Positions 12,207 through 22,255 of a stretch of DNA of 64,000 nt are shown piece by piece (positions within the stretch are counted from its first letter, which is position 1; every line of letters starts with the position of its first letter). The notes beneath the pieces were generated by a model, which ran no database searches, was not told the origin of the DNA, and saw only the letters and a list, made by a program, of their open reading frames with translations. Made by a program: the position numbers and the translations under genes. The DNA comes from Telmatactis stephensoni. Its lineage: Eukaryota > Cnidaria > Anthozoa > Actiniaria > Isophelliidae. Location of the stretch: contig JALIZF010001513.1 of the NCBI GenBank assembly GCA_029948255.1, positions 276,001-340,000 of the forward strand, written 5' to 3'.

Positions 12207-13212
12207 CAGGGGAAAATTACTAGGGGAGTCCATCTCGCGCTATACAGTGGAACCATCCTCGAACTAGCTGAGCTATTTTTAGAACGAGCTCTAATTGGCT
12301 GCTTTCACGAGCGACCAAAACACAATTCGAAAAATTCAATCCTGGTCGTTCTACTCTGTGCCGAGACAAGACATGTAGGGCTAGTTCGGTTTTGAAGCAC
12401 TTTCCTTAGTAATTGAGCATTCCTGAATATAGATAGAATGTTTTGAATATCCTTCGACTGTTATTCTTGGAGATATTTTTGCAACAAAAATTAAAAACTG
12501 CCGGTCAATGACCTCGAATTCCTATTTGACCGGCAGTTTTCAAATTTTCCAATATTTCCCTGAAAGAAAAAAACATTCGTACACCATCTAAAGTACACTA
12601 TCTTTATTTAGAAATGGTAAGCGGTCATAGTTAGCGCTGTAGTGTCCAACTAGCTCTTTTTCTCTAGCCCCGGCACAGATTACAACGAGCGACCAAAAGA
12701 CAGAAAAATTCAATCCTGGTCGTTCTACTCTGTGCCGGAGCTAGGCAAATAGAGTTAATTACACATTACAACGGTAGTTGTAACCGCTTACCATTCCTAA
12801 ATAAAGATAGAATACTTTAGATGGTGTACGAATTTTTTTTTCGGGGAAGTTTTGGAAAATTTAAAAACTGCCGGTCAAATAGGAATTCGAGGTCATTGAC
12901 CGGCAGTTTTGAATTTTTGTTGCAAGAATATCTCCAAGAATAAGAGTCGAAGGATATTCAAAACATTCTATCTATATTCAGGAATGCTCAATTACTAAGG
13001 AAAGTGCTTCAAAACCGAACTAGCCCTACATGTCTTGCATGTCTCGGCACAGAGTAGAACGACCAGGATTGAATTTTTCGAATTGTGTTTTGGTCGCTCG
13101 TGAAAGCAGCCAATCAGAGCTCGTTCTAAAAATAGCTCAGCTAGTTCGGGGATGGTTCCACACATCATTACCACTAGAGCGCGAGATGGACTCCCCTAGT
13201 AATTTTCCCCTG
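12207..13212. mobile_element. 1-kb foldback element inserted in copy 2
   Basis: Ends CAGGGGAAAATTAC and GTAATTTTCCCCTG begin inverted arms of more than 400 bp. Short nested palindromes built on AACTGCCGGTCAA lie at about 12498-12538 and 12863-12910. GCAGAGG flanks both ends (12200-12206 and 13213-13219), with an 8th base ambiguous. The paralogous uninterrupted site is in copy 1 near 8022-8033. The CAGGG-type terminus and 7-8 bp duplication resemble hAT elements. No transposase is present. Confidence 0.88.
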
Positions 13213-13657
13213 GCAGAGGTCATTGTTTTGTGTTGATGTGTAAAATGTTTGACAAAAGAGAAGACAGGTATACGTAAAAATACAGAGGGCATGAATTACA
13301 ACTCCGTCGAAACGGGCTAATGGCCAAAATAGACCCATTGTCATGTAGGGTACGGTATAAATGGATGAAATACAGAAAATCACTGCAATACCTGACAAAG
13401 GGGTCTGAAGGGGTCTACAATCATTTTCTTATTTACCGAATAAAGTTATAGAATATAAAGGATCGAGAAAGGCAGAATTCGATAACAAACCATATAAAAT
13501 TGAAACTGATTATTTTAAATGAATTATTTCTCTCCAGATGCACAACTTCAAATTGTCAAATTGTTATCTGGTGAATTACATCTATTGTTGTGGACATTGC
13601 CTAGGCTCTCGTATCGCGCGCGCACTCAGGCAATTACGTAAATAACGTCACAGTGGA

Positions 13658-13665
13658 TGACGTCA
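13658..13665. promoter_or_regulatory. Palindromic CRE-like site upstream of orphan gene copy 2
   Basis: TGACGTCA, 78 bases before the ATG, as in copy 1. This is its conserved counterpart. Confidence 0.4.
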
Positions 13666-13742
13666 GGCTAGATTAGTTGATTAGCTAAATTAGCAACAGA
13701 GTCAGATAGCAAACACAGAGAAAAGATACTCATAAATTAGCA

Positions 13743-16169
13743 ATGCCACTGCTTTTAGGAATCTCCGTAGGAATCTCCGTATTGACTGCATTTACTGCAT
13801 TCTTCATTCGTTTTTTCTTCCCATCCAAATGGGACGCGATGGTGATGCATTTGTCTTGGTCGAGCCAAGGTAAGAATGCAAGACGACAAATTTACAAGAA
13901 CAGCTAAAAACAAATCTTCTACAACATTGTTTATCACCTGTTGTGTAACGTATTGTAGACTAAAGTTGCATTTTTTTCCTTGTAAGACCACAAACTCATA
14001 ACGACTAAAACAAGGAAAGCAAAGAAAGCTGCGAAAGGTAAAAACTTCAGTGACAACAATTAGTTTCGTCAAGTCAATCTTGCATTCATTTTTATCTTAT
14101 CTTCCAATTCTTTGTATCAGTGTACGAAAAGTATACCAGAAAACATCAGCGTAGAGATGCATGGAAGCATATTTTTGCAAAACAAAATTTCAGTAAGTAT
14201 CCTTTTCATTTAATCATAATTGATCTCATGATCTTCATCCAGGGAAGTCTAATGAATGTTGGATAGAGTATGAGGGTTGCATACAGTCGAGAGTGGAAAA
14301 GAGCAATAAATTTCCCAAGGTTTTATTGTTGATTTTTGGTTTCTTTCTCTGATTGATTGATTTAGAAATTGAAGAACCTAAAAATCTACCAAGATTAGTT
14401 CCACACAAGAATGTTGACGCTTCAAGTCTTCCACCACTATTTGTCTTGGGCCTACTAGTCCTCCTATTTGTTTTGGTCATTTTATTTTATAGAAAGAGGT
14501 AAGCAATTATAATAAGTGACAAGTGCAAATCTTTATGCAAAGTGCTGTACGGATGTAGAGAGTTCACGAAATGCCTAGAAATACTTGTAAATTCAGTATG
14601 GTTTATTTGATTTATTTAGGCTCAGAGAAAAAAGTCAGCCAATGAAGCAAAGACAGAGAAGAAGAAAAGGGAAAGGCAAAAGGAAAAGGGGAAAAGCAAT
14701 CGTTCAAAAAGAATGTATTGACGCGCACTTGGACCAAGAAGAAGACGACCAGAACAACCGAGAAACAGAAAAAGAGATAATGGAAGAAGGCAAGCCAAAA
14801 GTTCAAGAGCACAGTATAGAGGCGGATGGTTTAGAACAACGACTACTGGAGGAACAACGATCCGCTGAACCTGAAAAGGAAAACCAAGAAAGGGGATCAC
14901 AAAAAGAAATTATGGAAGAAGAAGAAGAAGTTAAAGCTAACTTAGAACAGTGCATTGAACGAGTTACTCTGCAGCAACCAGAGAAACGAGAACTACTGGA
15001 ATGGACAATGCAAGTTAATAAGGCAACAAGGCGCAATCAACAAAAGCAACCATCAACAGCTAATAAACAAGCAACGAAAGAACAGGGCAATAAAACAATG
15101 AAACAACAAACGCGGAATTCTAAATCACAAAAACGTGGACCGCGGGAACGAGAATCACGACGAAGACCACGACAACAGACATCCGAATCGAAACCACGTC
15201 AACACACCGTCGTCGCTACACCAAACCGCACTGTAGACATACATCATCAATTCCCCATTAACATCAAATCACCATGGAAACGGGTGCCTTCAGAACTGTC
15301 ACAAATCTCTTCGTCGTACCCACCTCTGTCGACTCAGGCTGGAGAAACTAGTAATATGGACACAGTTCAACTCAAGGACGACAAACAAGAGGTAAGTGTA
15401 GCGCAGTTAGTTAGTGCGCGGCTTTCTGATGTGAGAGGTTCGGATTGTTTCGACATCTGTCCATTTTGTGTTGTTTTAAGTAGCTTTAGCAGTGATGAAA
15501 AAGGGCAAGTAAAGAGCGTACCGTTGGCTTCCTGGGAGACCAGCGCGTTCAGCTGAAGAAACCAACACTAAATATGCGTGCTTACCTTTATCTTTAAACA
15601 GGCAGAAGCCAAAGACAACAAGGACATGAAAGGCAAACGTCGACGACGAAACAGAGTGTGCACAGTCAACCAATTCATTGAAAATGCCTTCAGCAGACCC
15701 AATCAGCAGGCTGCATTACCTCGAGAACGACGAGGAGGTGGTAATGAACAGCAAACCGAAACATTTGACACCAAGTCACGTGTCATCTATCTATCTGAAC
15801 AGGTAAGCAGACTAGTGTGGAGTTAGTATAAACTTGTCAAGTGACATGACCTGGGCAAAACAGTAGTAAAGAATGGGATGGTTCGTGTTTGTGTTGGGAG
15901 CTGGGAACTGGGAGGATGCGATATAAAGGGGTACATCCCTTGTCAAGCTGAAAGTATTCTAGTGACTGATATCAAGCATCCTAGGGGACCCAGAGTATCG
16001 GGGAAAAGGCCGTTGGAAGGGGAGAGGTCAGCATTTTTGGCAGTTTTCTCTCTATTACGAATACCAAGGGGAATACGAATTACTTTACAAATATCATACT
16101 AGAAGGATAAAAATAACCATGTTTTTCTTTTTGTAATTTACATTCCAGATTGACGTTCATCGTGACTAG
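13743..16169 (+). CDS. Uncharacterised two-membrane-segment, highly charged protein (458 aa), intact copy
   Basis: Exons 13743-13869, 13987-14037, 14121-14192, 14366-14498, 14620-15391, 15602-15802 and 16149-16169 sum to 1377 bases (459 codons with stop), with matching phases throughout. Residues 3-27 are hydrophobic (LLLGISVGISVLTAFTAFF), then a Lys/Arg-rich linker (43-83). A second hydrophobic segment (about 108-125, LFVLGLLVLLFVLVILF) ends in YRKR. Then comes a long region with a basic KGKRKRGK patch, a Glu/Gln/Lys-rich probable coiled coil, and a Ser/Pro-containing tail. The last exon encodes only IDVHRD. A single-span or hairpin membrane protein with a large charged cytosolic tail is likely. 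I recognise no domain or family, and no function is claimed. An in-frame open extension past the exon 5 donor could give a retained-intron isoform. Confidence 0.75.
15392..15601 (+). other. Intron 5 of the orphan gene with tRNA-like segment
   Basis: The stretch just after the donor (about 15398-15460, and 10529-10590 in copy 1) reads TGTAGCGCAGTTAGTTAGTG followed by GAGAGGTTCGGATTG. This resembles a decayed tRNA A-box/B-box pair and may be an old SINE head. Weak evidence. Confidence 0.3.
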
Positions 16170-16230
16170 AGACTTGACAGCTAGCGTAACTTGGTGTCAT
16201 TTTTGTAATATTGATAGTATTATTTATTCC

Positions 16231-16236
16231 AATAAA
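16231..16236 (+). terminator. Polyadenylation signal, orphan gene copy 2
   Basis: AATAAA 62 bases after the stop codon at 16167-16169. Confidence 0.6.
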
Positions 16237-16744
16237 ACAATTAACCAATCTACAACGTTGTGTCACTGAACTAATTTGGTATATGGAATGGGGAAAACCT
16301 AAGTAACACAGGAGAGTGGTTTAGCCCATGAATTTTGCTCTGGAACCCAGTTTTCGTGGAACATGGTACTCCCACAGGGAGCCCACTATTTCTTTTGAGA
16401 AATACCAAATTCAAAAAATTTGTTCTGCCGCCCGCTCTAAGTCTCCCTCGGACAATTTATATTTTATTTTTTTATCCTTTCAACTACCTTAAATACCCAT
16501 AGCTCTAACAATAATTAAGTGAATCTAAAATATTTTTCATTGACACGATTAACCTAAACGAGTACTGCCTGAAATTCAAAGATCGTTGTTGTATGAGGGT
16601 ATACAAGAAAAGATTAAATGGAAGAATAAAATGGAAAGTGAAAAAATGGAAGGCGTTATCGAGCCATACGCCAAACCGGAAACGAATTCGTCAGGACTAC
16701 TTTCTTGACCGCGTGCGCCTCGGTTCATTCATAATTAGAATCAA

Positions 16745-17268
16745 TAAATCAATAATTTCTTTAGCGAAAAAAGAGTCATTAGCTATAAAAGAAAAAAATG
16801 TGAAAAATAAAAAAAAGTGAAAAAAATTGATCACCGCCGTGGCCGATGCTCCAACTCTAGCCACTCGACCATCCAGAAGTTGCACATCTTCCAACGGTTA
16901 ATTTTGTGTATTTCTTGTCCATGTCTGGTTACAAAACAAATGCAAAAACGCTTCTCTCTGTAGTAAAATGTCGCTATAAATATAAATTTTGTCTAGTCTG
17001 ATTTCAACATAAATCGTGAAAAGCATATATCGTTGATCTGTAAATAGTTCGGGAATCCTTCGGGAGTCCCGGAATAAAAAATCATATTTCCTTCAATCTC
17101 GTACCTAGGCTCAGATTCATGCGCCCGCGATGCCCACACTACTTTCGGTCTGCAGTCAATCGCGTCGAGCATGCGCAGTAGCATAGTTTACACATTTGCG
17201 AGTGAGTGACTCATTTGCATATTTTGACCTCTCAATATTAACTCGTGGATTTTGCAATCCACGAGTTA
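16745..17268. repeat. Second copy of the interspersed repeat found at 6985-7890
   Basis: Shares ordered blocks with 6985-7890 and ends in the palindrome TAACTCGTGGAT...ATCCACGAGTTA. The rest of 16446-17283 holds no supported gene. Confidence 0.65.
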
Positions 17269-17283
17269 AAAATGAATAAGAAA

Positions 17284-17552
17284 CATAGCTGCCAACCCTC
17301 CCGGATAATCCGGGAGTCTCCAGATTTTGGGCCTCGTCTCCCGGTCTCCCGGATAAAGACCTAAATCTCCCGGATAATCGCTCGAATCCTAAAATTGCGG
17401 CCATTTTAACTGAAATATCGTCTATCTTTCTTGCAATATCGTCTTTCCAACCCCCCCCCCCCCCCCCCCCCCACTGAGCGTGAAAATCGACCCAATTCTA
17501 AGGAAAAAATGTTGATCTCCAGATACGAAAGCCTTGGGGGTTGGCAGCTATG
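17284..17552. mobile_element. MITE with CATAGCTGCCAACC termini
   Basis: Inverted ends CATAGCTGCCAACC / GGTTGGCAGCTATG. Flanked by AAGAAA on both sides (17278-17283 and 17553-17558). The inside repeats CTCCCGGATAA and contains a run of about 22 C. Confidence 0.75.
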
Positions 17553-17640
17553 AAGAAATATAAATGAAAATACTTTGGCCTAGTAAAATAGCATATGTTG
17601 GATAACAGCATTACTCAATGACAATGGCATGAGCTAAGGT

Positions 17641-17745
17641 CCCGTTCAAACAAGAACGGAAGTCAATGCAAGTTTGGACTTTCGTGAACTTGCGTCTTCG
17701 TTTGAACACCAACTTCGGCATTGTCTTGCAAGCAGTTTGAACATC
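17641..17745. repeat. Fragment of the CGTTCAAACGAGAAC repeat family
   Basis: Resembles the foldback element at 23215-23642 (GTTTGAACACCAACTT and AGTCAATGCAAGTTT motifs). It lacks the second arm. Confidence 0.55.
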
Positions 17746-17874
17746 TCAAGTACGTTAAGGCCTGGGATTTGCCCAAAATGATCAAAAATTGACAATGTCA
17801 TCCTGTAATCTTAAATTATAACAGGGTCAGTTTTATTTCAATAAATAAATATGGCCAGCTATGAAGTGAAATTT

Positions 17875-20800
17875 CTATGTTATATAATTATTTACATTAT
17901 TGATAACAAATGTGTCATTATCTACATATTCTAGAATGATGTCTGTGCCATTGAGTATCATCAAGTCTTTATTCTCTGTAAGTAATAATTCATTTAATGT
18001 TTGGTCCAATGGCAATGCTTTTCCAGTTCTCCCATGAAAAAGACGTAGCTTCTGAAAAACAAATTGAAACTAATCCATAACAAATCATGCCATCCACACA
18101 AACCCTTCCAATTGTTGTTTATAAATGAGTTTTCAACTTGACGATAACTTTAGTTTTGATAAAGACAATAGAAAGTCTAACTCATGGCCATTCAGGTTTT
18201 CCAGTTTTCAAATGCTTGAAAATCATGACAATGGAAATGCATAGTTCTTATTACCTTTTTTGATGCCATATTATTTTCATTTTTCAAGCCAATCAGTGTG
18301 CTTGTCTTGTCAATGATTTTACCAACTGTCCAAAGCTGAAAAATTGTAATAGAAATATCAACATTAACTCAAATAAAAATCTTTCGTTTAGCATGCAGTC
18401 ACCATGGAAAAAATGACCCTAAGTATCCAAACTCTAAATGTGAAAATGTAAAAAACCTGGGGCTTATAGTCTTGACAAGATGTGCACTTCCAACTCCATC
18501 TAATCAGCCTATATTGATATTAGGAGGTAGGAGGGTCTTAAAATTTTACAAAATATGTACTGGCCAGTTGCAAGAAAGCATACTGCATTCAGTGTTGAAT
18601 ATTTTATACAACAACCAACAAAATGTTCTAGAGCAAAAAATGCTACAAGTTGATATATATGTTTTGATGTGTAGCAGTGAGTCTCTAATAATGTATGCAT
18701 GCACTACAGTTAATGAAAAACTTGTATGAAATCATACCTTATTCGTACTAATTTTCGCGGGCACTTAATTTCGCAAATTTGGAACACAATAATTTTGCGA
18801 GCATAAAATTTTGCGATTTTGCAAAAAATGATAAATTTAGGGCATTTCATTTCATGAAAATTGACAAAAGACAGACTTAGAAAACCCTTTTTGTATTGAA
18901 TGATCACTTAAATAACGATTGATTTACAAGATGATTTGCAATTAGGTAATAGAAATAGCGTTTATAATCAAACAACTCAAGCAAATACTGCAAACCAATC
19001 AAATCAAATCAATCAAATACAAAGACCTTGTGTAATTGGCTAATTATAAAGAGCCTGACCTAAATGGACATTTTGATGACTGCACAAAAGATGTTTTAAA
19101 AGGGCTATATGTAGAAGAAGAAGAAATGAGTGATTTGGATGAAGAAAGTGCTGAAGTACATGTAGAAGATAAATAGACTGATGACAATTACCATGTAGCT
19201 ATAAACCCTGTTAATCATTGATTAAAGCAATTATAGAAGTGTATTAAATTTTTTACAAATCGCGAAAATCGCGAAATTAAATCATCGCGAAAATTAGTAC
19301 GAATAAGGTACATGTTACCTTGGAAAAGTACAAGGATTTTGGCTTGTATCCTGAAGGAGGACAGACATTAAAATAAACACGTTCAGTCTGTTGAGGTAAT
19401 AAAAGAATGATACTTCAATCAATTATCATGATACATTCTGTATTAAAAGTTTGTAGTGAACCTCCCCACACCCAACCCAGTCTAAAGCCAACCACATGAT
19501 ATGCATTTTTATAAAAATTTGTGTAGTTATGCAACTAGCCATGACTGCACTCACATGTAGGATGGATGACTTGATTCTACTTTAAAAACAAAAACTGTAA
19601 ATTGAAGAAGCCAGCAGTACAGATACACATGTACTCTGAGGTGATCGGAAACTAATGGACGAAATGAACAGCCCTCATTTTTAGACTTGGCCGAGCCTTC
19701 CACAGGAGCCTGAGTAATAATTACCTGTGGGATAACAGGATCACCAACAGCATTCATCTTCATTTTCATCAGAGCAACCTTTAATTTTCTTTCTTCATTT
19801 TTTACTCCCGTTCTGCCTTTGTGTACAAGTATATAGACTTTTCAGAGCATTTACGAGAAAATTACAAGAGAGATAAATACTTATTTATCAGCCTAACCTT
19901 TTTTCTCTCTATTCATGTCTCTACCTGCAAAAATATGGAGATTGCAAGTACAGTAAAAACACAAAACAACAGCCCAAAAAAGGAGTAGATTTACAAAACA
20001 TGACACAATTGCCACAAAATCAAATGGCCATAGTTCATATTAAAGAATGTTATGGTATGACAAATGAATATAAACATGGATAGCACTGCTGTACTTATTG
20101 ACTAAGTGTGAAGAAGGAAGGGAAAAAATATTTTGGCTTGAGATCATGCTATACAGACTGAGTGCAGCAAGGTTTGTAAAAACTCACAGTCAATAAGCAT
20201 TTTATCATTTGACCTGATTTTTTTATGGCCCACTTGCACAAAGCCATACAGCCCCAATCACATCATCTTTTGTGAAGATTTTATTAAGAGTGTGGAAGCA
20301 AGGCCATAGTTATGGGCCATATGACAAAGCATGATAAGATGGAGCCACAGTGTGGAACAATCAACCATATGCACAACAGAATTTACTCAAATACGTAAGT
20401 AGTTACATTTCAAAATGTGTACATGTATTCATATAAAAATATCTAGGTACGATAAATAAATAGTTTGATAATTTCCATGTCAGTAGTATTGTAGCAACCA
20501 AATAAGCAAATGATTTCAAGTTCTATTAATAAAGCTTTGTACTGGCTGCATAAGACTCAGCTGTAGGGGCAAGCAGATTAAGTAGTGACTACTGTTCACA
20601 AGCTTCATAGAACATGTCACTTGCTAAATCATATCTGTCTTTGGTATAGCATGAAATCATCACTGACAGGGAAATTTAAATAGTTCACTGTCAATGGAAT
20701 ATATTCCCACCTGTTGTAGACTTAAGTCTTTCTTCAGCAGACAACTCCACAGATGGCACTGGTAATGATGAACATTCATGATCAACTTGATGTCTGTGGC

Positions 20801-22173
20801 TACAGGCAGATAAATGAAAACACTGAACAAAACATTTAAATAAATTATTAGTAAAATGTTGGCAACACTTGACCAATGCCTCATCAACAAACTACCAACA
20901 ACTTAGTGATGCCCTACCAACACCCTATTGATACCCTACAAACAACCTATTGATACCCTACAAACAACCTATTGATACCCTACCAACAACCTATTGATAC
21001 CCTACCAACGACCTATTGATAACCTACAAACTGATACCCTACAAACAACCTACCCACAGTGGGTTGTTGGTAGGATATCAGTAGGTTGTTGGTAGTGTGT
21101 CAGTAGGTTGTTGGTAGGGTGTCAGTAGGTTATTGGTAATGTGTCAATAGGTTGTTGGTATAGTGTCAGTAGGTTGTTGGTAGGGTGTCAGTAGGTTGTT
21201 GGTAGGGTGTCAGTAGGTTATTGGTATGGTGTCAGTAGGTTGTTGGTAGGGTGTCAGTAGGTTGTTGGTAGGGTGTCAATAGGTTGTTGGTAGGGTGTCA
21301 GTAGGTTGTTGGTAGGGTGTCAGTAGGTTATTGGTATGGTGTCAGTAGGTTGTTGGTAGGGTGTCAGTAGGTTCTTGGTAGGGTGTCAGTAGGTTGTTGG
21401 TAGGGTGTCAGTAGGTTATTGGTATGGTGTCAGTAGGTTGTTGGTAGGGTGTCAGTAGGTTGTTGGTAGGGTGTCAGTAGGTTGTTGGTAGGGTGTCAGT
21501 AAGCAGTTAATAATGGTTGGGTGTCAGAAAGTTGTTTGTAGGGTGTCAGTAACAACCTGATACCCAACAACCTACTAATGCAACATCAATAATATTACCA
21601 TACAGTACATCTCATACCCAAGACAAAAGTTTAGTTTGCAGTGGTCGCAGGTGATAGCAATCAACTCCCTGTTGCTGCATCCTTCATATGAACATTCATA
21701 GCATTGCTGTTCACTTGGTAAAGAGAGATCATTGACCTGAGATTAAATACAAATTGGGGATGTAATACTGCCATTACTGGTGTTTCCTTTCCTTGTATTA
21801 AAAAACAATAATCGATACCTTTTCGTGGATACTTTCATGACATCCATGAGATAATCTAGAGCTGTGAAGTTTGCTGAAAACAATTAATTTTATTAATAGA
21901 CAAATATTATTAACTTAACATAATCAAATGAAAGGATCTTACTCACCAAAATATCCCATTACAGTTACTACACTGGATAGGCAAGAAATCTACACAAGAA
22001 CAAATTTCAAACCATTGCAAACCATACAATCAACAGCGGTGAGATACGACTACCCACTGATTTGCTGACAACAAGTACATACTAGAGATGGCATAGATAT
22101 ATATCCCCTGCTCACCTAATTGTTGACAAGTCGAAACTTCACAATGCTTTCCAAGTTCTGGCAGCTCCGCCAT
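17875..22173 (-). CDS. ZFAND1: AN1-type zinc finger protein 1 (ZFAND1), 269 aa, complete
   Basis: Exons from the start codon (- strand): 22173-22116, 21989-21947, 21873-21819, 21736-21618, 20799-20711, 19924-19898, 19816-19725, 19387-19319, 18335-18255 and 18051-17875 (stop TAG). The total is 810 bases, every junction is in phase, and the length is within one residue of human ZFAND1. The first AN1 finger has C11, C16, C26, C29, C34, H37, H43 and C45 with exact AN1 spacing. The second finger spans roughly residues 60-110 and ends in HRHQVDHEC. The C-terminal ubiquitin-like domain contains WTVGKIID and LPLDQTL. Family knowledge: ZFAND1 recruits p97/VCP and the 26S proteasome to stress granules for clearance. 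The 27-base exon 19898-19924 and the acceptor at 19816 were chosen because only this combination keeps frame and gives the conserved GVKN..VALMKMKM block. TTTATT at about 17832 is a plausible polyadenylation signal on this strand. Confidence 0.95.
18737..19308. mobile_element. TA-flanked MITE with CCTTATTCGTACTAATTTTCGCG-type ends
   Basis: Inverted ends CCTTATTCGTACTAATTTT / AAAATTAGTACGAATAAGG, with a TA on each outer side, as for Tc1/mariner-pogo superfamily elements. The inside contains repeated TTTCGC motifs and, near 19069-19176 on +, a short Asp/Glu-rich frame that may be a transposase remnant. Its right end lies about 10 bases from a ZFAND1 splice donor (exon end 19319). Confidence 0.75.
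20915..21575. repeat. 22-bp minisatellite with internal orientation switch (ZFAND1 intron)
   Basis: From about 21060 the unit is GTCAGTAGGTTGTTGGTAGG plus GT, about 22 copies. The first part (20915-21055) is the same unit on the opposite strand (ACCCTACCAACAACCTATTG). It therefore forms a large inverted repeat within the intron between ZFAND1 exons 4 and 5. A related 22-bp unit makes up 49285-50460. Confidence 0.92.
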
Positions 22174-22255
22174 TTTGGTACACTATAATAAACTGTTATC
22201 AAGTATTAGCCTATACCGCTGGCCAGTAGTACCGACAAGAAGCCTAGTGCGCGCC
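22174..22255. promoter_or_regulatory. Bidirectional promoter between ZFAND1 and PSMG2
   Basis: The two start codons are only 82 bases apart on opposite strands, so both 5' UTRs and the core promoter must share or overlap this interval. No TATA box is evident at a useful place for either gene. GTGCGCGCC precedes the PSMG2 ATG. Confidence 0.7.

Larger units (their letters stand above)
12170..16445. repeat. Tandem duplication, copy 2
   Basis: Same orientation as copy 1 (7994-11624). Very high identity outside two divergent patches in exons 5 and 6. Interrupted by the foldback element 12207-13212. Confidence 0.93.
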
